Positions 51,681-59,278 of a DNA stretch of 64,000 nucleotides are shown here, one piece after another; position 1 is the first letter of the stretch, and each line of letters starts with the position of its first letter. Origin of the DNA: Niallia sp. Man26 (GTDB lineage: Bacteria > Bacillota > Bacilli > Bacillales > Cytobacillaceae); NCBI RefSeq assembly GCF_022049065.2, contig NZ_CP095746.1:62001-126000 (forward strand). Reading direction: 5' to 3'. A model generated the notes under the pieces. The model worked only from the letters and a program-made list of their open reading frames with translations. It did no database searches and was not told the DNA's origin. Made by a program: the position numbers and the translations under genes.

Positions 51681-52265
51681 ATGAAGAAAAAAACTTTTAT
51701 GAAAAGCAGTCTTATCTTGACTCTATTGGTCTTATTATTAGCTGCTTGTTCTAACAATAACAACGATAATAGCTCAAACTCAAGTGAAGAAGAAGGTATG
51801 GATATGTCTTCTCAAGATATGGAAGGTATGGATATGTCAGGATCAGGAGAAGTGCCTGAAGGTTTAAAAGTCGCTGAAAATCCTAAGTATGATGTAGGAA
51901 GTAATGCTATCATCAATGCAGACCATATGGAAGGCATGGACGGTGCTGAGGCAACTATTGTAGGTGCTTATGATACATTTGTTTATACGATATCGTACAC
52001 ACCTACAACAGGTGGAGAGAAAGTAACAGACCATAAATGGGTGATTCAAGAAGAAATTGAAGATGCTGGGGATGAAGCAATTGAGCCAGGTACAGAAGTA
52101 ATAATCAATGCAGCTCATATGGAAGGCATGAATGGGGCAAAGGCTACAATTGATTCTGCAGAGAAAACAACGGTTTATATGGTCGATTACACTCCAACTA
52201 CAGGGGGAGAAAAAGTAACGAACCATCAATGGGTTACTGAAAGTGAATTATCTCCAGTAGAATAA
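51681..52265 (+). CDS. ydhK: YdhK-type lipoprotein with two DUF1541 domains
   Basis: 194 residues. Lipoprotein signal ending in LLLAAC, then a Met/Asp-rich linker (EGMDMSSQDMEGMDMSG), then two copies of the DUF1541 domain (NPKYDVGSNAIINADHMEGM and EPGTEVIINAAHMEGMNG, each ending in DYTPTTGGEKVT). The linker resembles the Met-rich insert of the multicopper oxidase at 62500. Such lipoproteins are found with copper-resistance genes in Bacillaceae and probably bind copper at the membrane surface. Start has AGAGGA upstream. Confidence 0.9.
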   Translation: MKKKTFMKSSLILTLLVLLLAACSNNNNDNSSNSSEEEGMDMSSQDMEGMDMSGSGEVPEGLKVAENPKYDVGSNAIINADHMEGMDGAEATIVGAYDTFVYTISYTPTTGGEKVTDHKWVIQEEIEDAGDEAIEPGTEVIINAAHMEGMNGAKATIDSAEKTTVYMVDYTPTTGGEKVTNHQWVTESELSPVE

Positions 52266-52336
52266 TAAAAAAGGCTATCTTAAGTGCTGCACCCCAAAAG
52301 TTAGAGTTGAAATCTAACTTTTGGGGGTGTTTTTTT

Positions 52337-52899
52337 ATGGCTAAATATAGTGGGAATTTCAAACTGAAAATTGTACAAGAGTATTTGCAAAGTGCTTTAA
52401 GTTATGACCGATTGGCGCAAAAATACAGTATTCCATCTTCTTCGCCAATTAAGAATTGGGTAAGTGCTTATAAAGCTTTTGGCGAGGAAGGGTTACAACG
52501 GAAAATAGTTAATGAGGAATACCCTGTTCATTCAAATTGGATGTATTACACTTTATGAAACAAACAGGTGCTTCTTTTCAAGAGACAGCGATTCAATTTA
52601 GGATAAATAATCCGAGTTTAATCGCCAATTGGAACAGTAAATTAGAAAAAGAAGGAATAGAGGGCCTGCAACAAAAAGCAAAGGGGCGCCCGTCTATGTC
52701 TAAAAAACCAAAAACAACAGCGAATAAACAGAATAAACCAATGTCACGTGAGGAACAGTTAGAACGTGAAAATGAAATGCTTCGTTTAGAGGTTGCCTAT
52801 TTAAAAAAGTTGAAGGCTTTTCGAGAGAATCCGGATGCCTTCCTCGAAAAGCACAAGCAGCCATCGCCTTCGAACTTAAAGAAGAAGGATTCCGATTAA
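52337..52899 (+). pseudogene. IS150-group OrfA, frameshifted
   Basis: OrfA with two helix-turn-helix units. It starts ATG 52337 (MAKYSGNFKLKIVQEYLQSA) and runs to about 52527, where one base is missing: YPVHSNWMYY is followed by a stop, while the next frame continues with LDVLHFMKQTGASFQETAIQ and ends at 52899 with a leucine-zipper-like region (LERENEMLRLEVAYLKKL). An intact OrfA would be about 185 residues. The break probably makes this copy unable to move unless supplied in trans. Confidence 0.7.
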
Positions 52900-52916
52900 A
52901 AGATGTCTTAACACAA

Positions 52917-53726
52917 GTGAAAATTCCAGAGGCAACGTATCAATATCAAATCAAACAGATGAAACAAAAGAATCCAAATGAAACGTGGGAAACGCTGATT
53001 TTAGAGACGTTTGAGAAGCATGAAGGCAGATATGGTTACCGTCGTATTCATGCGGAATTGAAAACGCAAGGTTACCCCGTTAACCATAAGAAAGTACAAC
53101 GTATCATGAAGAAACTAGGTTTGAAATGCGAAAAATTCGTGCGTAAATCACGCTACAAATCGTATAAAGGTACGGTTGGGAAAGTGGCGAAAAATCGTTT
53201 GAACCGTCGTTTCCACACACCACATACCCTTCAAAAAGTTGTGACCGACGTAACGGAATTCAAATGTACAAATGATGAGAAGTTGTATTTAAGCCCTATC
53301 ATGGATTTATATAACGGCGAAATTATTGGGTTTAGTATGTCTAAAAGTCCAACGCTGGAATTTGTGATGGATTCATTAAAACAGGTGCTTCCTATTATTC
53401 AAGAGCGTGCCAAATATAGAACCACCATTCACTCCGATCAAGGCTGGCACTATCAGCACTACAAATGGGTACACACATTGAAAGAAAATAAGATGTACCA
53501 AAGCATGTCTCGCAAAGCAACATGTGCAGACAATGCAGCAATGGAAAACTTCTTTGGCTTACTGAAGCAGGAAATGTATTACGGAGAACAATTAATTTCT
53601 TATGAAGCCTTGAAGATGAAGATTGAGAAGTACATCCATTACTATAACAACGATCGAATTAAACAAAAACTGGCCGGCATGAGTCCGGTAAAATTCCGAA
53701 CTCATGCCAGCCAATTAGCTGTGTAA
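52917..53726 (+). CDS. tnp: IS3-family transposase OrfB
   Basis: 269 residues from GTG 52917, though in this IS group OrfB is normally made by a -1 frameshift from the end of OrfA: the frame is open upstream to the A-rich stretch at about 52845 (FELKEEGFRLKDVLTQV). The DDE core is complete: VVTDVTEF, HSDQGWHYQH, and DNAAMENFFGLLKQE. It catalyses strand transfer with OrfA. Confidence 0.85.
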   Translation: MKIPEATYQYQIKQMKQKNPNETWETLILETFEKHEGRYGYRRIHAELKTQGYPVNHKKVQRIMKKLGLKCEKFVRKSRYKSYKGTVGKVAKNRLNRRFHTPHTLQKVVTDVTEFKCTNDEKLYLSPIMDLYNGEIIGFSMSKSPTLEFVMDSLKQVLPIIQERAKYRTTIHSDQGWHYQHYKWVHTLKENKMYQSMSRKATCADNAAMENFFGLLKQEMYYGEQLISYEALKMKIEKYIHYYNNDRIKQKLAGMSPVKFRTHASQLAV

Positions 53727-53805
53727 TAAAAACTCTAACTTTAAGGGGTCACTACCTTACGGTAGCCTTTTTTTATCATTAAAATTAATATGGGAGTTGG
53801 ACAAA

Positions 53806-54423
53806 ATGGGGGCTGAAAAGATAAAAATTACTGTTAACGGTGGTATCCAGTTCGGAGCTAGAATAAATGCAAGGCAACTATCGATTCTGGCTAAATATTT
53901 AGATGAGAATCAAGAGGTAGAATTAACTACCTTCCAACAAATATATTTAGAGATTCCAAAAAGTAATGCTCAAGAAATAATGAAGGAATTTAGGATGTCT
54001 GGATTAAGTTGTTATCCAGTAGGCAATTATGTGAAAAGCCTACGTACATGTAATTTTTGTAAAGGTTCTGAGGAGGAAGGTATGCCTGTAGCACAGGAAT
54101 TGAACAGAAGAGTTGCAGGTAGGGAAGTACCATTTACTTTGAAATTTGCTTATACTGGTTGTCCCGTGGGTTGTGGTGAACCATTAGTAAACGATATAGG
54201 AGTAATGAAAATAAAAGATACTTATTCCTTGTATATTGGGGGGGAAAGTACTGGGAAAGATGCAGAAATAGGAACATTATTATTTAAGGATCTTTCACCA
54301 GAGCAACTATATCAAAAGGCTGATAAAATCATAGAATTATATATTTGTGAAGGTAAGAAGAGAGAAAAATTTTATAAATTTGTTAAGCGAGTGGGAATAG
54401 ATCGAATCAAGGAAAGTCTTTGA
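53806..54423 (+). CDS. Sirohaem-dependent reductase-like protein
   Basis: 205 residues from ATG 53806 (TGGGAG upstream). The first 70 residues form a nitrite/sulfite reductase ferredoxin-like half domain (VNGGIQFGARINARQLSILA). Then come the cysteines of a 4Fe-4S/sirohaem site: RTCNFCKG and TGCPVGCGE, arranged C-x2-C and C-x3-C instead of the usual C-x5-C and C-x3-C. The protein is much shorter than a full reductase (about 500). It is likely a stand-alone nitrite/sulfite-reductase-like electron-transfer or sulfur-metabolism protein; role in copper stress is unknown. Confidence 0.75.
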   Translation: MGAEKIKITVNGGIQFGARINARQLSILAKYLDENQEVELTTFQQIYLEIPKSNAQEIMKEFRMSGLSCYPVGNYVKSLRTCNFCKGSEEEGMPVAQELNRRVAGREVPFTLKFAYTGCPVGCGEPLVNDIGVMKIKDTYSLYIGGESTGKDAEIGTLLFKDLSPEQLYQKADKIIELYICEGKKREKFYKFVKRVGIDRIKESL

Positions 54424-54432
54424 TTTTGATAG

Positions 54433-54466
54433 AAAAGGTTATAGAGTTTGCTTTATAACCTTTTCA
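54433..54466 (+). terminator. Intrinsic terminator
   Basis: AAAAGGTTATA and TATAACCTTTT pair around GAGTTTGCTT, followed by CATATTTTTG. Confidence 0.8.
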
Positions 54467-54842
54467 TATTTTTGCTAGTTAATATTTGCTTAATAGATTA
54501 AAAGACTATTAGGTATAAAAACAATTAAAATAGGACAGTATGAAGCTAGAAGGGGGATATTTATATGAAGAAAACAATTATCTATTCAACAGCTTCTGTC
54601 CTTTTAATTTCTTTATTTTTTCATTTTAATTTTAAGGTCCTTGGAAAAGAGGATAAATTACTACAAACTATTGATAATCTCCAATCGATAAATGCTAATA
54701 TTGCTCAGTGGTCTATCTTCACAAAAAAAGAGGAGAAGAGTGATTCTTCATTAAAGAAATACTATGAATCGGCTACACTAAGTTGGACAGAATTTATAAG
54801 GGCTAGTACACTAAACATACTAACCTAAAGGAGCTTGGTACA

Positions 54843-55124
54843 ATGCCGCGCCAACGTAGAACTTTTACAGCCGAATTTAAACTTCAATTAGTAAAGCTAT
54901 ATGAAAATGGAAAGTCCCGTGCGGATATCTGCCGAGAGTATGAAATCACACCATCCTCATTAGATCGTTGGATTAAAAATCATCAAGAAACTGGATCCTT
55001 TTTTGCGAAAGATAATCGTACAGAGGAAGAGAACGAGTTAATGAGATTACGCAAAGAAAACCAACGCTTAATGATGGAGAATGACATTTTAAAGCAAGCT
55101 GCGCTGATCATGGGACGAAAATAA
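54843..55124 (+). CDS. IS3-family OrfA
   Basis: 93 residues. ATG with AAAGGAG upstream. Helix-turn-helix of the IS3-group OrfA (TFTAEFKLQLVKLYENGKSR, PSSLDRWIKNHQETG) followed by a leucine-zipper (ENELMRLRKENQRLMMENDI). Ends in GRK right before OrfB, with the A-rich site at the overlap for -1 frameshifting. Confidence 0.9.
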   Translation: MPRQRRTFTAEFKLQLVKLYENGKSRADICREYEITPSSLDRWIKNHQETGSFFAKDNRTEEENELMRLRKENQRLMMENDILKQAALIMGRK

Positions 55125-55126
55125 AT

Positions 55127-55966
55127 GTGATTCGAAATAACACACACAAATATTCAGTATCAGCAATGTGTAACGTCCTCCATATACCCAAAAGTAGTTA
55201 CTACTATCAAGCCAATTTGTGCGAAAAAGAAGCCCATGAAAGAGAAGAAGTGGAGCTTTCCAATGAAATTCAACGCATTTTTAAGGGAAGTCGTTGTAAC
55301 TATGGTACTCGCAAACTCAAAGTAGAGTTAAAGAAGCAAAACTGGATCGTTTCTCGTCGTCGAATCGGTCGGATTATGAAACAACTAGGCTTGGTATCGA
55401 ATTATACGGTGGCACAATACAAGCCATATAAACAATCCAGTAATGAAGCTCCTACCCGAAACGAGTTAAAACGTCCATTTAACCAAGAAGAAGCATTAAC
55501 AGTAGTTGTAAGTGATTTAACATACGTCCGTGTCGAGAAAAAATGGCATTACGTATGCTTATTTGTCGATCTTTTCAACCGAGAAATTATCGGCTATAGT
55601 GCTGGTCCAAATAAGACAGCTGACCTGGTATATAAAGCATTGGCAAGCATTAAAGGTAACTTTCATAACATTCAACTGTTTCATACAGACCGAGGAAAAG
55701 AGTTTGATAATAAACTACTTTCCGAGGCTTTAGAAACATTTGGGATTCAAAGATCTTTGAGTACAAAGGGATGTCCATACGATAACGCCGTCGCCGAAGC
55801 TATGTTCAAAGTCTTCAAAACGGAATTCGCAAATGGAGCCCATTTTACTTCTCTTGAACAGCTAAAACTGAAATTAAATGATTATGTTCATTGGTTTAAC
55901 CATATTCGAATTCATGGAACACTCGGTTACTTAACGCCAGTAGAATTCAAGAAACAGGCCTTATAA
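55127..55966 (+). CDS. tnp: IS3-family OrfB transposase
   Basis: 279 residues, normally expressed as an OrfAB fusion by -1 frameshift near 55115-55125. It has the HTH_21 region (RCNYGTRKLKVELKKQNW) and a complete DDE set (VVSDLTYVRVEKK, FHTDRGKEFDNK, DNAVAEAMFKVFKTE). The element may be mobile. Confidence 0.9.
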   Translation: MIRNNTHKYSVSAMCNVLHIPKSSYYYQANLCEKEAHEREEVELSNEIQRIFKGSRCNYGTRKLKVELKKQNWIVSRRRIGRIMKQLGLVSNYTVAQYKPYKQSSNEAPTRNELKRPFNQEEALTVVVSDLTYVRVEKKWHYVCLFVDLFNREIIGYSAGPNKTADLVYKALASIKGNFHNIQLFHTDRGKEFDNKLLSEALETFGIQRSLSTKGCPYDNAVAEAMFKVFKTEFANGAHFTSLEQLKLKLNDYVHWFNHIRIHGTLGYLTPVEFKKQAL

Positions 55967-56686
55967 AAGTTGTCCAGTTTGGTGTTGACATTCCACTATA
56001 AAAGAAAATCTGAGTTGAAGAAAAAATATCAACAGTTTAACTGGGAAGTGGAGAAAGATGAAAACCATCATATTAAGTTAACTGGTTCATTAAAAGAGAA
56101 GAATAGAGAACAGTTAATTACCCTAACTGCATTTAAAGAAACTGATAAATATAATATTTTGGAAACCTATAGTTATAAAAATAGGGGTTGGAATAAAGAG
56201 GAATACAAAAAAGTATTATTAACATAGATGAGAAAGAAGAATACTATTTTACAGTCAAGGCATTAATGAAAAAGCAAGAAAATATTGAACAAATTTCAAC
56301 TTTACTTGTAAAAAAATTTTCAGTAAAATCTATTGAAAAATTAGTTGAGGATGATTTTGTCTCAATTACAGCCTATAACAAGTCGTGGGAAAATTATTTA
56401 ACTAGTAGTAAAAAAAATAAATTTAATGTTCAATTTGGTATAAGGACTAATAAAGATCTCCAAAACGCTTATAATTTAACAATTGGAAGCCCCATAATAA
56501 CAGAAGAATATTGAAGGTTTTAACTATGGCTACCATAATGAGTATGCCATTTTTTTATGCAAGAGAAGTAGATTATACCATTCTAAAAAATTCTATCTCT
56601 ATTAATGTGCAGAAAATATGCAGACTACTGGTGAATCTATCACATATAAATATGTAGATAACACTATCTAATAAGGAGGGTCTAAT

Positions 56687-57805
56687 ATGATTCTAAAAGT
56701 AAATGGTTATCTACTAGCTATTATTTTAGTGATGTATTTTAGTATTTTTCTAATAAATTATCTGAAATTAGATATCAAGCTTTCTTCAGATATTGTATCA
56801 ACCTCTACAAAGCAACTAGATGCAGATATGCTTTCCTCTTTATTAGCAAATGAAATTGTACAATTTAATTTATCAGATGTGAACAAAGAAATAGTAAAAC
56901 CCTCCATTTTAAACGGTGTGGTTTGGGTTACTTCAAATATTTGGCCAGATGATATAAGAACCTTTTTAGGAAGAGAATTAGTAGGATTTTCGCAATTTAA
57001 TACAGAGATAGCTATTGCGGGGAAAGGAACGAATTTAGCAACATTGCCAATTGAGTCTCCACCTCCTAATGATGCCATTCTTTTAAATGACAGTAATAAA
57101 AATAGCAGCTCTAATGAAGAGAAAATTGAAACCCCAAAGAAGGATACTTCTGATAAAAAGGTTGTTTATATATATCATACTCATAGTTGGGAAGCTTTTT
57201 TACCACAACTTTCAGGTGTGACAAATCCTAATCAGGCGTCTAGCATAGATGAAACGAGAAATGTTATTCAAGTGGGTACCCAATTACAGAATGAATTACT
57301 AGAGAGAGGTATAGGGACTGAACATAGTACTACCAATGTAACTGCAGAACTTAAAAAGAAGGGTTGGGGTTATTCACAATCTTATAGTTTAACAAGAGAA
57401 ATCGTACAAGAAGCAACTGCCAAGGAAAACTCTTTAGTATACCTTATTGATATACATAGGGATTCACAGGCAAGAAAAATAACTACATTAAATTATGATG
57501 GAATCGAATATGCAAGATTATTCTTTGTAGTTGGAAAGGATAATAAAAACTATGAACGAAATCTTAAATTGGCCAAAGATTTAAACGAAAGATTAGAAAA
57601 TAAAATTCCTGGGATTAGTAGAGGAGTTTTTGTGAAAAGTAAAGATGAAGGTAATGGAGTTTATAATCAAGATTTATCAAGTAATTCTATTCTCCTGGAA
57701 TTTGGTGGGGTGGATAATACACAGAAGGAACTTTCAAATACGGTTGAAAAATTTGCAGAGGTGTTTAGTGAATATTATAAACAAGTAGAGGAAGTAAATA
57801 ATTAA
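56687..57805 (+). CDS. spoIIP: SpoIIP-family sporulation peptidoglycan hydrolase
   Basis: 372 residues. One N-terminal transmembrane segment (about 7-26), an extracytoplasmic spacer, and a C-terminal SpoIIP domain (about 160-360): IYHTHSWEAF with metal-binding His, LVYLIDIHRDSQARK, and YNQDLSSNSILLEFGG with the conserved Glu. SpoIIP is an amidase and endopeptidase that removes septal wall during engulfment of the spore. Together with the ywmB-like gene upstream, this is a sporulation-related pair inside the copper island, as found in some Bacillaceae. Start has AAGGAGG upstream. Confidence 0.9.
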   Translation: MILKVNGYLLAIILVMYFSIFLINYLKLDIKLSSDIVSTSTKQLDADMLSSLLANEIVQFNLSDVNKEIVKPSILNGVVWVTSNIWPDDIRTFLGRELVGFSQFNTEIAIAGKGTNLATLPIESPPPNDAILLNDSNKNSSSNEEKIETPKKDTSDKKVVYIYHTHSWEAFLPQLSGVTNPNQASSIDETRNVIQVGTQLQNELLERGIGTEHSTTNVTAELKKKGWGYSQSYSLTREIVQEATAKENSLVYLIDIHRDSQARKITTLNYDGIEYARLFFVVGKDNKNYERNLKLAKDLNERLENKIPGISRGVFVKSKDEGNGVYNQDLSSNSILLEFGGVDNTQKELSNTVEKFAEVFSEYYKQVEEVNN

Positions 57806-57936
57806 ATATATTTCCAGTACTAATTGTGCGGGTGATTATTATAAACATATAAATTTGGTGTAAAGATTAAAAATCCACACTTTCTCCAAATTTTAATTTA
57901 TATTAACCACTAGAACAATGGAATGGAGAAAAGAGA

Positions 57937-58242
57937 ATGAATTTCAAATTGGCAGTAAAAACAACATTCCTTTCTTTAATCATCCTTATCTTAGCAGCAT
58001 GTATAACCGCGCAAAATGAAAAAACAAAATCCGTGGTGGATAGTAAAGAAAAAGTAAAAGAAGTAGTTCTTATAAGAAATAATTATAAGTTAGATAAAAA
58101 TTGGAATTTAGTCGATATTCCAGACAATATAGTGATTTCTAAAAATAACAAGGATGTACAGGTTTTTGAAGAAGAATATGTATGTAAGGAAATGAAAGAA
58201 GATAGGAATATAGTAATCGGATATAATCACAACAAAATGTGA
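57937..58242 (+). CDS. Small lipoprotein
   Basis: 101 residues. A signal sequence with lipobox (FLSLIILILAAC) is followed by a short, charged domain without a known motif (VVLIRNNYKLDKNWNLVDIP). ATG with ATGGAGA upstream. It would be anchored to the outer membrane face. The function is unknown; location near the copper genes suggests a metal role only by context. Confidence 0.55.
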   Translation: MNFKLAVKTTFLSLIILILAACITAQNEKTKSVVDSKEKVKEVVLIRNNYKLDKNWNLVDIPDNIVISKNNKDVQVFEEEYVCKEMKEDRNIVIGYNHNKM

Positions 58243-58395
58243 TGGTCATCAAATATTAAGTAACCATATACACGTTGATCTTAAGTAACTTAATTAAAAT
58301 CTGAAAAGGGTACGCCTAGGTTACTTTAGGTTTATTTCATACATACGTTTGCTACAGTACCATTTAAATCCTTTTTAAAACAAGGGGAGTTATAT

Positions 58396-58482
58396 GTGAC
58401 TTATTCTTCTATAAAATCTTATTACAAAGACAAAGCTGAAAAAAACCCTTGGGTATGACCAGCGATAAATAGAAGAAAAAAT
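58396..58482 (+). pseudogene. Short ORF remnant before csoR
   Basis: GTG 58396 with AAGGGGAG upstream reads VTYSSIKSYYKDKAEKNPWV, stops with TGA at 58456, and would continue PAINRRKN to TAG. A small gene interrupted by one stop codon. The rest of 58243-58547 holds the csoR promoter and no other gene. Confidence 0.35.
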
Positions 58483-58493
58483 TAACTTTAGGC

Positions 58494-58523
58494 TTTACAT
58501 AGGGTGCGGGGGTATAGTATACT
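58494..58523 (+). promoter_or_regulatory. csoR promoter with CsoR-type operator
   Basis: TTTACA (58494-58499), 18 bp, TATACT (58518-58523). The spacer contains ATAGGGTGCGGGGGTAT, a G-rich stretch whose right half GGGGGTAT is the typical CsoR half-site; the left half is imperfect. CsoR should repress from here when copper is absent. Confidence 0.6.
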
Positions 58524-58547
58524 TTGTTTGTGGAGGTGAATGTATTA

Positions 58548-58889
58548 ATGACATCTTTTTTAGATAATGATGAGTCTTTAGAGGAAACTCATTGTTCCAC
58601 TTCAAGTGATCGAAAAAGCCATCACTCCAATAAGGTCAAACAAAACCTTATAACTAGGTTAAATCGGATTGAAGGTCAAATACGAGGTATAAAAGGATTA
58701 ATAGAGAAAGATACTTATTGTGATGATGTCATAACACAGATATCTGCTACACAAGCTGCTATAAATAGCGTTGCAAAGATTTTACTGGAGGGTCACCTGA
58801 AAGAGTGCGTTGTTGAGCGAATACAAGAAGGTGACTTAGAAGTATTAGATGAAGTTTTAGTAACAATACAAAAACTAATGAAAAAATAA
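58548..58889 (+). CDS. csoR: CsoR copper-sensing repressor
   Basis: 113 residues from ATG 58548 (GGAGGTG upstream; TTG 58524 rejected). An all-helical DUF156/CsoR protein: LITRLNRIEGQIRGIKGLIE, with the Cu(I) ligands Cys in KDTYCDDVI and His/Cys in LEGHLKECV. It binds the operators at 58494 and 59165 and lets go when it binds Cu(I). First gene of csoR-copZ-copA. The N-terminal extension is His/Ser-rich (ETHCSTSSDRKSHHSN). Confidence 0.95.
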   Translation: MTSFLDNDESLEETHCSTSSDRKSHHSNKVKQNLITRLNRIEGQIRGIKGLIEKDTYCDDVITQISATQAAINSVAKILLEGHLKECVVERIQEGDLEVLDEVLVTIQKLMKK

Positions 58890-58903
58890 GGGAGAAGATA
58901 ATT

Positions 58904-59110
58904 ATGGAAAAAGTAAAATTGAACGTACAGGGTATGTCTTGTAATCATTGCGTAAACTCAATCGAAGGTAGTGTAGGTAAAATTGATGGCGTATCAAATG
59001 TAAAAGTTGATCTTGGAGCCGGATCTGTATTTGTAGAGTTTGATAAAGAGGTAGTTACATTAGATAAAATTAAAGAAACAATTGATGATCAGGGTTACGA
59101 AGTACAGTAA
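58904..59110 (+). CDS. copZ: CopZ copper chaperone
   Basis: 68 residues, one heavy-metal-associated (HMA) domain with the metal site MSCNHC near residue 11. It carries Cu(I) in the cytosol to CopA. 14 bases after csoR with GGGAGAAG upstream, so co-transcribed. A terminator follows at 59117. Confidence 0.97.
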   Translation: MEKVKLNVQGMSCNHCVNSIEGSVGKIDGVSNVKVDLGAGSVFVEFDKEVVTLDKIKETIDDQGYEVQ

Positions 59111-59116
59111 TACTAA

Positions 59117-59149
59117 CAGGGGCGAACGTTAAAAAATAACGTTGCCCTC
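59117..59149 (+). terminator. Intrinsic terminator after copZ
   Basis: GGGGCGAACGTTA and TAACGTTGCCCT pair around AAAAA, followed by CTCTCTTTAT. copA has its own operator after this point. Confidence 0.75.
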
Positions 59150-59164
59150 TCTTTATAAAATAAA

Positions 59165-59181
59165 TATACCTGTAGGGGGTA
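59165..59181 (+). promoter_or_regulatory. CsoR operator before copA
   Basis: ATACCTGTAGGGGGTAT is close to the known CsoR box of Bacillus (ATACC and GGGGGTAT halves). It lies 98 bp before copA, so copA is also under CsoR control. Confidence 0.75.
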
Positions 59182-59278
59182 TTTTTTATGTGGACTATGA
59201 AGAGAATATAAAACCTTTTTTGTGTCAAATTAATAAAGGATTTTATAACTGTAAATGAAAGTTATAGGAGGGTATAAA

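Larger units (their letters stand above)
52288..53751 (+). mobile_element. IS3-family (IS150-group) insertion in ydhK terminator
   Basis: 1,464 bp. The left end TGCACCCCAAAAGTTAGAG and the right end CTCTAACTTTAAGGGGTCA are inverted repeats. The element lies inside the loop of the ydhK terminator: AAAAAAGGCTATCTTA is left of it and TTACGGTAGCCTTTTTTT right of it. Just inside the left end the repeat pairs with TCTAACTTTTGGGGGTG to form a hairpin followed by TTTTTTT that blocks outside transcription. I see no clear target duplication. Confidence 0.85.
54805..55995 (+). mobile_element. IS3-family insertion element
   Basis: About 1,190 bp, the usual size of IS3-group elements. The right end is near TTTGGTGTTGACA (55979-55991); its inverse TGTCAACACCAAAC is weakly matched at the left (GTACACTAAAC near 54807), so the left end is degenerate. 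It carries OrfA and OrfB and splits the ywmB-like gene. Exact ends and target duplication are uncertain. Confidence 0.75.
54565..56514 (+). pseudogene. ywmB: YwmB-family gene split by an IS3 element
   Basis: The start (MKKTIIYSTASVLLISLFFH, ATG 54565 with AGGGGG upstream) reads to about 54800 (SATLSWTEFIRASTL), where the IS3-family element begins. After it, from about 55985, HYKRKSELKKKYQQFNWEVE continues, followed by a shift of one base near 56218 (KKVLLT-stop; the next frame reads NIDEKEEYYFTVKALMKK) and ends NLTIGSPIITEEY at 56514. YwmB-family proteins (TATA-box-binding-like fold) are found in spore formers, next to spoIID in B. subtilis. The gene is dead in this copy. Confidence 0.75.

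Noticed and set aside
52288..52305. IS end shares CACCCCAAAAGT with the iterons
   Set aside because: Similarity is limited to 12 bases and the IS end is conserved in its own family; coincidence is the simplest explanation.
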